Assembly (NCBI RefSeq): GCF_014700075.1
Contig: NZ_JACXBU010000004.1
Span: 62,001-126,000 of the forward strand
Length of the DNA: 64,000 nucleotides
Reading direction: 5' to 3'
Source: Pseudomonas sp. JM0905a
GTDB lineage: Bacteria > Pseudomonadota > Gammaproteobacteria > Pseudomonadales > Pseudomonadaceae
Shown: positions 33,293-41,885 of the stretch, one piece after another
How the letters are laid out: each line of letters opens with the position of its first letter
Numbering within the stretch: position 1 is the stretch's first letter
Position numbers and translations under genes: made by a program
The notes under the pieces: generated by a model
What the model was told of the DNA's origin: nothing
The model's input: the letters and a program-made list of their open reading frames with translations, nothing else
Databases searched by the model: none

Positions 33293-33306
33293 TTGATACA
33301 AATCAA
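33293..33306. promoter_or_regulatory. Anr/FNR box upstream of hemN
   Basis: TTGATACAAATCAA, matching TTGAT-N4-ATCAA exactly, 62 bp before the hemN start. It places hemN in the Anr regulon. Confidence 0.9.
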
Positions 33307-33368
33307 GATCGCCCTGACAGGGGCCCCCTAGACTCCCTGGCACTGACAGCCAAACCGGGGACCCCCGC

Positions 33369-34751
33369 ATGCTCGACAACATTCGCTGGGACGCCGGCCT
33401 GATCCGCCGCTACGACACCCCAGGCCCCCGCTATACCTCCTACCCCACCGCCGTGCAGTTCAACCACAAGGTGGGCTCCTTCGACCTGCTCCATGCCCTG
33501 CGCGATAGCCGCAAGGCCCGCCGGGCACTGTCGCTGTACGTTCACGTGCCGTTCTGCGCGAACATCTGCTACTACTGTGCCTGCAACAAGGTCATCACCA
33601 AGGACCGCGGCCGCGCCCTGCCCTACCTTGAGCGCCTGGAGCGGGAAATCGAGCTCATCGCGTGCCACCTCGATCCGCAACAACAAGTCGAGCAACTCCA
33701 TTTCGGCGGCGGCACCCCCACCTTCCTGAGCCACGATGAGCTGCGCCGGCTCATGGGCCATCTGCGCAAACACTTCAATCTGCTGGACGACGACTCCGGC
33801 GATTACGGCATCGAGATCGACCCGCGCGAAGCCGACTGGTCCACCATGGGCCTGCTCCGTGATCTGGGTTTCAACCGCGTCAGTCTCGGCGTGCAGGACC
33901 TCGACCCGGCCGTGCAGCGCGCCGTCAACCGCATGCAGAGCCTCGAAGAGACCCGCGCCATCGTCGAAGCCGCGCGCACCCTGCAATACCGTTCATTGAA
34001 CCTGGACCTGATCTACGGACTGCCCAAGCAGACGCCGGACAGCTTCGCCCGCACCGTTGATGAGGTGATCGCCCTGCAGCCGGACCGACTCTCGGTGTTC
34101 AACTATGCGCACCTGCCAGAGCGCTTCCTGCCGCAACGGAGGATTCGCAACGAGGACCTGCCCAGCCCCGGACAGAAGCTGGAAATGCTCCAGCGCAGCA
34201 TCGAACAGCTGAGCGCCGCCGGTTACCGCTACATCGGCATGGACCACTTCGCCCTGCCGGACGACGAACTGGCCATCGCCCAGGAAGACGGCCGCCTGCA
34301 ACGCAACTTCCAGGGCTACACCACCCATGGCCATTGCGACCTTATCGGTCTAGGGGTATCCGCCATCAGCCAGATCGGCGACCTCTACTGCCAGAACACC
34401 GTGCAGCTCAATGACTACCAGAGCGCCCTGGAGCAGAACCTGCTGGCCACCAATCGGGGGCTGATCTGCGACGAGGATGACCGCATTCGGCGTGCGGTGA
34501 TCCAGCAGTTGATCTGCGAGTTCGAACTGGATTTCAGCAGCATCGAATCCCGCTTCAACATCGAATTCAGAGGCTATTTCGACGAAATCTGGCCGCAACT
34601 CCAGCAAATGCACCAGGATCGACTGATCGAACTGAGCGACGGCCGGATAGACGTACTGCCTGCCGGCCGCCTGCTGGTTCGTTCACTGTGCATGCTGTTC
34701 GACGTCCACCTCGCTGGGCAGAACCAGCAGCGGTTCTCCCGCGTCATCTGA
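33369..34751 (+). CDS. hemN: Oxygen-independent coproporphyrinogen III oxidase
   Basis: 460 residues. A radical-SAM enzyme: Cys63, Cys67 and Cys70 form CANICYYC, the CX3CX2C cluster site. YDTPGPRYTSYPTAVQF at the start and LHFGGGTPTFLSHDEL (SAM region) are canonical; DHFALPDDELAIAQEDGRLQRNFQGYTTH matches true HemN rather than HemW. It decarboxylates coproporphyrinogen III without oxygen, supplying haem for the cbb3 oxidases when oxygen is scarce. Its promoter holds an Anr box. Confidence 0.96.
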   Translation: MLDNIRWDAGLIRRYDTPGPRYTSYPTAVQFNHKVGSFDLLHALRDSRKARRALSLYVHVPFCANICYYCACNKVITKDRGRALPYLERLEREIELIACHLDPQQQVEQLHFGGGTPTFLSHDELRRLMGHLRKHFNLLDDDSGDYGIEIDPREADWSTMGLLRDLGFNRVSLGVQDLDPAVQRAVNRMQSLEETRAIVEAARTLQYRSLNLDLIYGLPKQTPDSFARTVDEVIALQPDRLSVFNYAHLPERFLPQRRIRNEDLPSPGQKLEMLQRSIEQLSAAGYRYIGMDHFALPDDELAIAQEDGRLQRNFQGYTTHGHCDLIGLGVSAISQIGDLYCQNTVQLNDYQSALEQNLLATNRGLICDEDDRIRRAVIQQLICEFELDFSSIESRFNIEFRGYFDEIWPQLQQMHQDRLIELSDGRIDVLPAGRLLVRSLCMLFDVHLAGQNQQRFSRVI

Positions 34752-34757
34752 TCCGCC

Positions 34758-35207
34758 TCAGGCGGCGAGCAACTGGCCGAGCTCTACCGCCTGCTCGTCG
34801 CTGAGGTCGGATTCACGGACCAGCTTGGCCAGGTTGAGATTGGCGCTGCTCAGGGCGCTCTGCAGCGACGCGAGCTGATTGCGCAGACCTTCCATCCGCT
34901 GGGTGCGGGTTTCGTCATCGAGGCTCTGGTCGCTTGCGATGGCCTCCAACTCCGCCCGACGCTCCGCGATCTGTGCCTTGAGCTCGCGGATCATCTTCAG
35001 CAGCTCCTTGATGCCGTCCGGCAGGCTGCTTTTATCGATGTCCTCATTCTTTTGAGGTTTGCTGGGTCTGCCCAGGTCCGACAGGCTGACGCGTATGCCC
35101 TGGCGCACAGCATGGGCGTCCACCGGCTCTCCTTCCCGGCGTGCGACCTGTCGCCGCACCGCCTCGGCCACGTTGGAAATCATGCTGTTGGTGTCCAAGC
35201 GCAACAT
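34758..35207 (-). CDS. Predicted coiled-coil protein of unknown function
   Basis: 149 residues from MLRLDTNSMISNVAEAVRRQ, with AAGGAG placed well before the ATG. From about residue 60 there is a long predicted coiled coil (IKELLKMIRELKAQIAERRA, then MEGLRNQLASLQSALSSANL). No catalytic motif. It sits divergent from anr (147 bp apart) and its stop lies 6 bp from the hemN stop. A gene at this place between hemN and anr also occurs in P. aeruginosa as I recall. Function unknown. Confidence 0.75.
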   Translation of the reverse strand: MLRLDTNSMISNVAEAVRRQVARREGEPVDAHAVRQGIRVSLSDLGRPSKPQKNEDIDKSSLPDGIKELLKMIRELKAQIAERRAELEAIASDQSLDDETRTQRMEGLRNQLASLQSALSSANLNLAKLVRESDLSDEQAVELGQLLAA

Positions 35208-35354
35208 AGGCTGCTCCTTGCCTGAATTTCGCCCCCGATATCGGCCCGTGCCGGCGAAACTTGAGCAACAAGTCAGGTAGGCTTTTTCTGGCCGTTGCAT
35301 ACACCCTGCGTTACCCTTACGGGCATTGTGTGTATGTCTTGCAAGGAACTGCCC

Positions 35355-36089
35355 ATGTCCGAAATCATCAAGGTGCGCAACGTACCCCAGGCCCACTGCA
35401 AGGACTGCAGCCTGGCCGCCCTTTGCCTCCCCCTGTCTCTGAACATGGAGGACATGGACGCGCTGGACGAAATCGTCAAACGCGGCCGCCCGCTGAAGAA
35501 GGGCGAACTCCTGTTCCGTCAGGGTGATGCCTTCGGCTCCGTCTTCGCCGTGCGCTCCGGCGCCCTCAAGACCTTTACCGTCACCGACACCGGCGAAGAG
35601 CAGATCACCGGCTTCCACCTGCCCAGCGAGCTGGTAGGCCTTTCCGGCATGGATACCGAGCTCTACCCGGTTTCCGCCCAGGCCCTGGAAACCACGTCGG
35701 TATGCGAGATCCCCTTCGAGCGCCTCGATGAGCTTTCGGTCCAGCTGCCGCAGCTGCGCCGCCAGCTGATGCGCGTGATGAGCCGCGAGATCCGCGACGA
35801 CCAGCAGATGATGCTGCTCTTGTCCAAGAAGACCGCCGACGAGCGTATCGCCACCTTCCTGGTCAACCTCTCGGCACGCTTCCGCGCCCGTGGCTTCTCC
35901 GCCAACCAGTTCCGCCTGGCCATGTCGCGAAACGAAATCGGCAACTACCTGGGTCTGGCGGTGGAAACCGTTTCCCGCGTGTTCACCCGCTTCCAGCAGG
36001 CCAACCTGATCGCCGCCGAGGGCAAGGAAGTGCACATCCTCGACCCCATCGAACTCTGTGCCATGGCTGGCGGGAGCATCGAAAGCTGA
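35355..36089 (+). CDS. anr: Anaerobic regulator Anr (FNR family)
   Basis: 244 residues. An N-terminal cluster region carries Cys15, Cys18 and Cys24 ([11 protein letters not shown]), with the fourth ligand Cys117 in TSVCEIPF; these hold the oxygen-labile [4Fe-4S] centre. A cAMP-receptor-like beta domain, dimer helix and Crp-type helix-turn-helix follow ([20 protein letters not shown], with the E-SR recognition residues that read TTGAT). It activates genes at low oxygen. Probable direct targets in this window: ccoN2 and hemN. Confidence 0.97.
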   Translation: MSEIIKVRNVPQAHCKDCSLAALCLPLSLNMEDMDALDEIVKRGRPLKKGELLFRQGDAFGSVFAVRSGALKTFTVTDTGEEQITGFHLPSELVGLSGMDTELYPVSAQALETTSVCEIPFERLDELSVQLPQLRRQLMRVMSREIRDDQQMMLLLSKKTADERIATFLVNLSARFRARGFSANQFRLAMSRNEIGNYLGLAVETVSRVFTRFQQANLIAAEGKEVHILDPIELCAMAGGSIES

Positions 36090-36094
36090 CCCTC

Positions 36095-36121
36095 GCGAGC
36101 CCACGGTCCTGGTGGGCTCGC
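36095..36121 (+). terminator. Hairpin terminator of anr
   Basis: Nine-base perfect stem GCGAGCCCA/TGGGCTCGC with a nine-base loop, six bases after the anr stop, with CCCCTTTTTC some 14 bases further on. Confidence 0.65.
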
Positions 36122-36157
36122 CCGTCCCATCGCGCCCCTTTTTCGCAGGCATCATTG

Positions 36158-36706
36158 ATGATCTTCGACAACTTCTCCATCAAGACACTGATCCGCCCTG
36201 TCCCGGACTTTCCCAAGCCCGGCGTGGTATTTCGCGACATCACTCCGCTGTTCCAGTCGCCTCGAGCCCTACGCCTGGTGGCCGACAGTTTCATCCAGCG
36301 TTACGTCGAGGCCGACTTCAGCCACATCGGCGCCATGGACGCCCGTGGATTCCTCATCGGCTCGATCATCGCTTACGAACTCAACAAACCCCTGGTGCTG
36401 TTCCGCAAACAGGGCAAACTGCCGGCCGACGTACTTTCCGAGCCCTACCAGACCGAGTACGGCGAAGCTTTCCTCGAAGTGCACAGCGACAGCCTGTGCG
36501 ACGGCGACAAGGTGCTGATCTTCGATGACCTGATCGCCACCGGCGGCACCCTGCTGGCCGCCGCGCGCCTGGTCCGCCGCATGGGCGCCAGCGTCTACGA
36601 GGCCGCCGCCATTATCGACCTGCCCGAACTGGGCGGCTCCGAGCGCCTGGCCGACGCCGGCATCCCCACCTTCGCCCTCACCGCTTTCGCCCTCGACGAG
36701 CGTTGA
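36158..36706 (+). CDS. apt: Adenine phosphoribosyltransferase
   Basis: 182 residues, [20 protein letters not shown]. It salvages adenine with PRPP to AMP. The PRPP loop is [17 protein letters not shown] (13-residue type I PRT motif), and [19 protein letters not shown] and [11 protein letters not shown] are the adenine-binding and hood regions. ATG at 36158 gives the usual length; a TTG immediately upstream is in frame but less likely. It follows anr by 68 bp as in P. aeruginosa. Confidence 0.95.
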   Translation: MIFDNFSIKTLIRPVPDFPKPGVVFRDITPLFQSPRALRLVADSFIQRYVEADFSHIGAMDARGFLIGSIIAYELNKPLVLFRKQGKLPADVLSEPYQTEYGEAFLEVHSDSLCDGDKVLIFDDLIATGGTLLAAARLVRRMGASVYEAAAIIDLPELGGSERLADAGIPTFALTAFALDER

Positions 36707-36713
36707 TCGGCGC

Positions 36714-36737
36714 GCGGGTCCGTACCGGCGGACCCGC
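36714..36737 (+). terminator. Hairpin downstream of apt
   Basis: Perfect nine-base GC stem GCGGGTCCG/CGGACCCGC, loop TACCGG, 8 bp after the stop. No T tract. The rest of the 247-bp gap to the next gene shows nothing I can name. Confidence 0.5.
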
Positions 36738-36953
36738 CCCAACTGAAGCACGGCCACCCTGACCGGGTTACATCCCTGCCGCCCGGCGTTACTCCTCGCC
36801 CCAACCACCGCTGCAATCACCCGCCGAAAGTTGGCGCCCAGGCCCTCGCGCCTGCTCCTGTGATCCTCAATAGTTACATCGACTGATGGCACGGTCGCCG
36901 TGCCCACCGATAACAACAAATGGACGGCTCGCAGAGCCCGAGAGGATTCCCGC

Positions 36954-37790
36954 ATGACAGCCAGCGCCAGCGCTTCCCTGCCCAAGGCCAACTTCCCCGT
37001 TCGCCGCATGGACTTCAGCTTCGCGTCGACCCAGAAGTACTGGTGGAGCGGCGACCCCTTCATGACCCACTTCATGAATAACCTCTCCTCGCTCTTCCCC
37101 TACGGCGAGAAGTTCTTCGTTGACAGCGTGCGCGCCGTTCGTGACCAGGTCAGCGATCCGCAGCTACAGAAGGACATCAGTGCCTTCATCGGCCAGGAAG
37201 CCATGCACTCCAAGGAACACGCGACCTACAACGACTACGCCGCCGAACACGGCATCGACCTGGAGCGCCTGGAACTGCGCATCAAGGTGCTGCTGGAATG
37301 GGTCACCCGCTTCACCACCCGGAAGCAGCGCCTGGCGGCCACGTGCGCCCTGGAACACTTCACCGCCACCATGGCCGAGCAACTGCTGCGTCGGGAAGAC
37401 ATCAATACCCAGATGGACGACCCGAAGATGTACAAGCTGTGGATGTGGCATGCCATCGAGGAAAACGAGCACAAGGCGGTCTGCTACGACGCGTACAACG
37501 CCATCGGCGGTGGCTACCTGATCCGCACCATCACCATGGCACTGACCACCTTCCTGTTCTTCGGCGTGATCATGACCTTCCAGGTCCACCTGATGCGCAA
37601 GGACGGCCAGCTCTTCAACTGGCGCAGCTGGGCCCGTGGCCTCAAAACCCTGCTCGGCCCACGCAATGGCTACTTCCCGAAGATGATCAAGCCGTACCTG
37701 GACTACTACCGTCCCGGTTTCCACCCCTTCGACCACGAAACCAAGGCACTGGAGAAGCGCTGGAAGGAACGCCTGGGCTTCAACGGCTGA
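36954..37790 (+). CDS. Predicted metal-dependent hydrolase (PF10118-like)
   Basis: 278 residues. GQEAMHSKEHATYNDYAAEH and WHAIEENEHKAVCYDAYNAI supply paired Glu-x-x-His motifs, and ALEHFTATMAEQLLRR lies between them. This four-helix arrangement is like a ferritin-type di-metal centre and matches the COG3687 predicted metal-dependent hydrolase family. A hydrophobic stretch (ITMALTTFLFFGVIMTFQV) near residue 205 may contact membrane. Substrate unknown. AGAGGA lies just before the ATG at 36954. It is followed by a perfect palindrome that could terminate it. Confidence 0.75.
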   Translation: MTASASASLPKANFPVRRMDFSFASTQKYWWSGDPFMTHFMNNLSSLFPYGEKFFVDSVRAVRDQVSDPQLQKDISAFIGQEAMHSKEHATYNDYAAEHGIDLERLELRIKVLLEWVTRFTTRKQRLAATCALEHFTATMAEQLLRREDINTQMDDPKMYKLWMWHAIEENEHKAVCYDAYNAIGGGYLIRTITMALTTFLFFGVIMTFQVHLMRKDGQLFNWRSWARGLKTLLGPRNGYFPKMIKPYLDYYRPGFHPFDHETKALEKRWKERLGFNG

Positions 37791-37804
37791 ATCGCGCCAT
37801 CCTC

Positions 37805-37850
37805 CCTGTGGGAGCGAATTCATTCGCGAATGAATTCGCTCCCACAGGGA
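37805..37850. repeat. REP family A, copy 2: 46-base perfect palindrome
   Basis: 23-base arms 37805-37827 and 37828-37850 are exact inverted complements with no loop. The core GGAGCGAATTCATTCGC is the family A head. This is the compact head-to-head form lacking the internal segment of the other copies. It sits between convergent genes and may act as terminator. Confidence 0.92.
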
Positions 37851-37865
37851 TCGCCCAAAAGCGCT

Positions 37866-38567
37866 TCACCCCTCCTCGAAATACTCCGCGAAGAACCCGT
37901 CCAGCTCGCCCTCGTAGCTATCCAGCGAGTACAGGGTGTCGGCTGCAAGCAGATCCAGCAGGATCAACCCGTTGAGGCTGGAATCCTCCTCGGCGGCGGC
38001 GCGCAGGCGCCCGGCCATTCCCAGGTTGACCAGCCGCAGGTTGCGGTAGAGCTCGCGCAACCCGTCCATGTCCCAGTCGGGCTCCAGCCCACGCTGGCGG
38101 CGCAGATGTTGGCCGAGCAGGTAAGTGCCCAGCGAGCGATACAGAGTTTCCGCCGAGGAGCTGAACGGCCAATGGAACCAGGCCATCGCCCGCAGCATCC
38201 GGGTATGGGGGCAACCGCTGGTCGCCCCGAGCAGCCCCAGCAGAGACCCCAGGGCCCTCTGCAACGTGGTCTGCTGGCGAATCTCCCGCCCCCGCCAGAA
38301 CACCGCCATCCGCACTTCCTCATAGGAGGGGGAACGCGCCAGCACCGCCACCGGCCGCGCCAGTGCCAATGCAAAGGGGCAGTCGCGCACCTCTGCAGCG
38401 TTCAGCGGGCAATGGCTGCACTGCTGGAAACCCAGCAGCGCCCATTCCGGTCCGGTCTCCACACGGCCGCCCGTACCTGCCAGGTCCACCTCGTGAACCC
38501 AGAGACGGCCATCCGGAAAGCCGAACTCGTAGCGCACCCGTTCATCAGCCCTCGGCTCCAGCCCCAT
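37866..38567 (-). CDS. Unknown protein with a conserved-type cysteine set
   Basis: 233 residues from MGLEPRADERVRYEFGFPDG. I do not recognise a family. The visible feature is Cys50, Cys53, Cys63 and Cys121 (QQCSHCPLNAAEVRDCPF and GCPHTRM): a CxxC plus two further cysteines, which could hold a metal or iron-sulfur centre. Rich in helices and leucine (GSLLGLLGATSG) but no clear membrane span. It is divergent from the histidine kinase gene, so a 167-bp promoter region is shared; it could be part of that signalling system. Function unassigned. Confidence 0.65.
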   Translation of the reverse strand: MGLEPRADERVRYEFGFPDGRLWVHEVDLAGTGGRVETGPEWALLGFQQCSHCPLNAAEVRDCPFALALARPVAVLARSPSYEEVRMAVFWRGREIRQQTTLQRALGSLLGLLGATSGCPHTRMLRAMAWFHWPFSSSAETLYRSLGTYLLGQHLRRQRGLEPDWDMDGLRELYRNLRLVNLGMAGRLRAAAEEDSSLNGLILLDLLAADTLYSLDSYEGELDGFFAEYFEEG

Positions 38568-38734
38568 GGTCTACCCTTGCCTTCCTGTTGAAGGGAAATG
38601 TCGGCGCTGTCCCACACGTTTTTCGACAGGATTCAGACGCCTGAAATCTGTCATACACTTCGTACAACAAAGTAGGACACGAGCCGGAATTCAACCCTGC
38701 CAACCGTTCCACAGCAAAAAAAGCGGGCGACATC

Positions 38735-40009
38735 ATGGAAAGCAGCCCTTTGGATCTTGCCGGAGCCCTGGTTGAACAGATCGAGGTGGGCGTCATCGTC
38801 CTCGACCCAGGTCTGCACGTCCTTCACTGGAACGAATTCGTCAGTCAGCGCAGCGGCAAGGCCCTCGGCCCTGCCGTAGGGCAGCTCCTGACCTGTGTCT
38901 TCCCGGAAGCGGATACACCTCGACTCGCCCAGATGGTGGCCAAGGCTCGCGATCAGGGCCTGCATGCGTACACCCACTGGCGCGAAGACCCTTACCTGAT
39001 CCAGCTGCCCTACAGCCCCGAAGGCCAGGTGACGCCGCTGCGCCTGCAGAGCACCCTGCTCTTTCCCTTCGACTGCCGGGGTGAACGCTGCTTCGGCCTG
39101 CTGCTCTACGACACCACCGAGTTTGCCCGTTCCAACGAGCAATTGGCGGCTGCCCTCAACGCCCTGGGCAGCAAGCAGCTGGAGCAGGAACAACTGATCC
39201 ACAAGCTGGAAAAGGCCAACGCCCAGTTGCTCCAATCGGAGAAGCTCGCCGCCATTGGCCAACTCGCGGCCGGCGTCGCCCACGAGATCAACAACCCCAT
39301 CGGCTACGTTTTCTCCAACCTCAAGACCCTCAGCGGCTACGTCAACGACCTGCTGCGCATCGTCGACGCGGTGGACGGCGTCGGCAGCCTGGAAGAGCTG
39401 CAGCAGCTCAAGCGCAGCCTGGAGTACGACTACATCCGCAACGACGTCGAAGCCCTGATCCACGAGTCCGAAGACGGCATCGAGCGGGTCAAGAAGATCA
39501 TCAGCGCCCTCAAGGACTTCTCCCACATCGAGGAAGAGGAATTTCGCGCCGCCGACCTGCACAAGGGCTTCGACAGCACCCTCAACCTGGTCAACAACGA
39601 ACTCAAGTACAAGGCCGAAGTGGTGCGCGAGTACGGCGACCTGCCGCTGGTGGAATGCATCCCCTCGCAGATCAATCAGGTGGTGATGAACCTGCTGATC
39701 AATGCCGCCCACGCCATCGAGAGCTTCGGCCGCATCACCCTGCGCAGCGGCCACCAGGGCGACTGGATCTGGCTGGAAGTGGAAGACAACGGCAAGGGCA
39801 TCGACCCGAGCATCCTCAACCGCATCTACGAACCCTTCTTCACCACCAAGCCGGTCGGCAAAGGCACGGGGCTCGGCCTCGCGCTCTCCTACAACATCGT
39901 GCAGAAGCACAACGGGCGCATCGAGGTCGTCAGTCATCCCGGCCATGGCACCCGCTTCCGTGTCTGGCTGCCGCAGCACCAGCCCCAAGCCAGCGGGGTA
40001 CAAGCATGA
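38735..40009 (+). CDS. Soluble PAS-domain sensor histidine kinase
   Basis: 424 residues, no membrane segment. An N-terminal PAS domain (about 5-130: VEQIEVGVIVLDPGLHVLHW) lacks a photoactive cysteine motif. A coiled-coil linker (LEQEQLIHKLEKANAQLLQ) leads to the phosphoacceptor His183 in GVAHEINNPIG. The kinase ATP lid has NLLINAAHAIES (N box), VEDNGKGIDP (G1), FEPFFTTK-type F box (YEPFFTTK) and GTGLGLALSYNIV (G2). First gene of a four-gene operon; the next gene overlaps it by ATGA. It probably phosphorylates the three receivers downstream. Confidence 0.9.
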   Translation: MESSPLDLAGALVEQIEVGVIVLDPGLHVLHWNEFVSQRSGKALGPAVGQLLTCVFPEADTPRLAQMVAKARDQGLHAYTHWREDPYLIQLPYSPEGQVTPLRLQSTLLFPFDCRGERCFGLLLYDTTEFARSNEQLAAALNALGSKQLEQEQLIHKLEKANAQLLQSEKLAAIGQLAAGVAHEINNPIGYVFSNLKTLSGYVNDLLRIVDAVDGVGSLEELQQLKRSLEYDYIRNDVEALIHESEDGIERVKKIISALKDFSHIEEEEFRAADLHKGFDSTLNLVNNELKYKAEVVREYGDLPLVECIPSQINQVVMNLLINAAHAIESFGRITLRSGHQGDWIWLEVEDNGKGIDPSILNRIYEPFFTTKPVGKGTGLGLALSYNIVQKHNGRIEVVSHPGHGTRFRVWLPQHQPQASGVQA

Positions 40010-41352
40010 GCGAAGCCCAGCGCCGCCCCACCCTGCTGCTGGTGGACGACGAAGAGCACATCCTCAGCGCCCTGCGCCGCGTCCTGCGTGGCGAACCCTA
40101 CGAACTGCTCACCGCCAATGGCGGCAACGAGGCCCTGGCCGTACTGGCCGCGAATGACGTCGACCTGGTGGTTTCCGACGCCCGCATGCCCGGTCTCGAT
40201 GGCCCTGCCCTGCTGGCCGAAGTGCAGCGGCGCTGGCCAGCCACCCTGCGCCTGATGCTCTCCGGTGCCACCGACCTGGACACCAGCATCCGCGCCATCA
40301 ACCAGGGGCAGATCTACCGCTACCTGGGCAAACCCTGGAATGACGATGAACTGCGCTTCACCCTGCGCCAGGCCCTGGCCCACCAGCATGCCGAACGCGA
40401 GCACCAGCGCCTGGAACGCCTCACCCTGGAGCAGAACCACCGCCTGCAGGAACTCAACGCCAGCCTGGAGCAGCGGGTCCGCGACCGCACCGCCGAGCTT
40501 CAACAGACCGCCGACATGCTCGACCTGGCCTACGACGAGTTGCGGCGCAGCTACGTGACCGCCACCGAAGTCTTTTCTTCCCTGCTCACCAAGCGTCTGC
40601 CGGGGGACAAGCAAGGCAACGCCCAGGTCATCGCGCTGGTGCGCGCCTTCGCCGGCGAACACCAGTTGGCGGAGACGGAGAGCCGCGACCTGGCCATGGC
40701 CGCCGCACTCTACAACCTCGGCAAGCTGACCTGGGACGACCACCTGCTCAACCGCCCCAGTGACCTGCTGCACCGCGAGGAGCGCGAGCGTTACTGCCGC
40801 TATCCGCTGCTGGGGGAAAGCCTGCTGATGGCCCTGGAGCCGCTGCACGACGCCGGGCGGCTGATCCGCCATCACCAGGAGCGCTGGAACGGCACCGGCT
40901 TCCCCGACCAGTTGCACGGCGAGGCCATCCCCTTCGGTGCCCGCTTGCTGAAGCTCGCGGTGGACTTCGTCGAGCTGCAATGCGGCCAGGTGCTGCAACG
41001 TCCGCTGCCGCGCCAGGAAGCCCTGCAATTTCTTGCCCGCTATGCCGGGCGCCTCTATGACCCGGAGCTGTGCAAGCAATTCATCGACCTGTGCACCCGT
41101 TGCGCGCCGGACCTCCTGGAAACCGACTCCAGCATCCTTGCGGTAGACACCCGCCGCCTGGAACCGGGCATGGTCCTGGCCCGCAACCTCCAGGCCGACA
41201 GCGGCATGCTCCTGCTCAACGCCGGCAAGCAGCTCAGCCGCACCCTGATCGACAAGCTCATCGCCTTCGAGGCCAGCGAAGGCGCGCGCTACACCCTCCA
41301 CGTCCGCCAGCCCGAGGCTGACGCGAGCCCGGCCAAGGAGCAGCTCCGATGA
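40006..41352 (+). CDS. Response regulator with degenerate HD-GYP-like output
   Basis: 448 residues. N-terminal receiver (about 8-125) with phosphoacceptor Asp58 in VVSDARMPGLDG and the lysine in YLGKPWNDDEL. A coiled coil (about 135-175) and an HD-GYP-like domain (about 190-380) follow. Canonical HD-GYP sites are altered: LHDIGK becomes LYNLGK (Tyr236, Asn237) and the next ligand His is Tyr (RYCRYPLLGESLL), while RHHQERWNGTGFP keeps the His pair and a GFP in place of GYP. Loss of the metal dyad suggests it binds c-di-GMP or partners rather than cleaving it. A C-terminal extension follows. Overlaps neighbours by ATGA at both ends. Confidence 0.85.
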   Translation: MSEAQRRPTLLLVDDEEHILSALRRVLRGEPYELLTANGGNEALAVLAANDVDLVVSDARMPGLDGPALLAEVQRRWPATLRLMLSGATDLDTSIRAINQGQIYRYLGKPWNDDELRFTLRQALAHQHAEREHQRLERLTLEQNHRLQELNASLEQRVRDRTAELQQTADMLDLAYDELRRSYVTATEVFSSLLTKRLPGDKQGNAQVIALVRAFAGEHQLAETESRDLAMAAALYNLGKLTWDDHLLNRPSDLLHREERERYCRYPLLGESLLMALEPLHDAGRLIRHHQERWNGTGFPDQLHGEAIPFGARLLKLAVDFVELQCGQVLQRPLPRQEALQFLARYAGRLYDPELCKQFIDLCTRCAPDLLETDSSILAVDTRRLEPGMVLARNLQADSGMLLLNAGKQLSRTLIDKLIAFEASEGARYTLHVRQPEADASPAKEQLR

Positions 41353-41885
41353 TCAAGATCCAGCTGGTGGACGACGAACCCCACATCCTCAGCGCCCTGC
41401 AACGCCTCCTGCGGCCACAAGGCTGGGTCCTGCACCCCTTCGACAACCCCGAGACCGCGCTGTCGGCACTGGCCGAGCACCGTTACGCCGTCATCGTCTG
41501 CGACCTCAACATGCCGCAACTGGACGGCCTGACCTACCTGCAGTTCGCCCGTCAGAGCCAGCCCGAAGCCCTGCGCATGCTGCTCAGCGCCCACGGTGAC
41601 CGCACCACGCTGATGCAGGCAATCAACCGCGCCGAGGTCTATCGCTTCCTTTCCAAACCCTGGGAGAACTACGAAATCGAAAGCACCCTGCAGGCCGCCG
41701 TCGACCTCTACCAGTTGCGCGACGAGAACCGCCGCCTGCTGGAACAGGTACGCGGCCAGCAGAACACCCTCGACCGCCAGCGCCGCGAACTGCTGCGCCT
41801 GGAGACCGAGCATCCGGGGCTGACCCGCGTGCGCCGCGACGCCGACGGCGCCGTTCTGCTAGAGGGCTATGACCTGGATGACTGA
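41349..41885 (+). CDS. Single-domain response regulator with coiled-coil tail
   Basis: 178 residues. Receiver domain with Asp52 in VIVCDLNMPQLDG and FLSKPWENYEIES; the tail (YQLRDENRRLLEQVRGQQNT) is a coiled coil with no DNA-binding or enzyme domain. The LLSAHGDRTTLMQAINRAEVY stretch is shared with the receivers of the genes on either side. It may relay phosphate or bridge proteins in the complex. Starts within the previous stop (ATGA) and its own stop lies within the next gene's start region. Confidence 0.88.
   Translation: MIKIQLVDDEPHILSALQRLLRPQGWVLHPFDNPETALSALAEHRYAVIVCDLNMPQLDGLTYLQFARQSQPEALRMLLSAHGDRTTLMQAINRAEVYRFLSKPWENYEIESTLQAAVDLYQLRDENRRLLEQVRGQQNTLDRQRRELLRLETEHPGLTRVRRDADGAVLLEGYDLDD

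Noticed and set aside
35208-35354. Possible Anr site upstream of anr (ACTTGAGCAACAAGT)
   Set aside because: The spacing and half sites differ from TTGAT-N4-ATCAA; it is a simple short dyad, too weak to claim autoregulation.
38735-39130. LOV-type photosensor in the histidine kinase PAS domain
   Set aside because: No NCRFLQ-like motif or cysteine at the corresponding place; an ordinary PAS domain.
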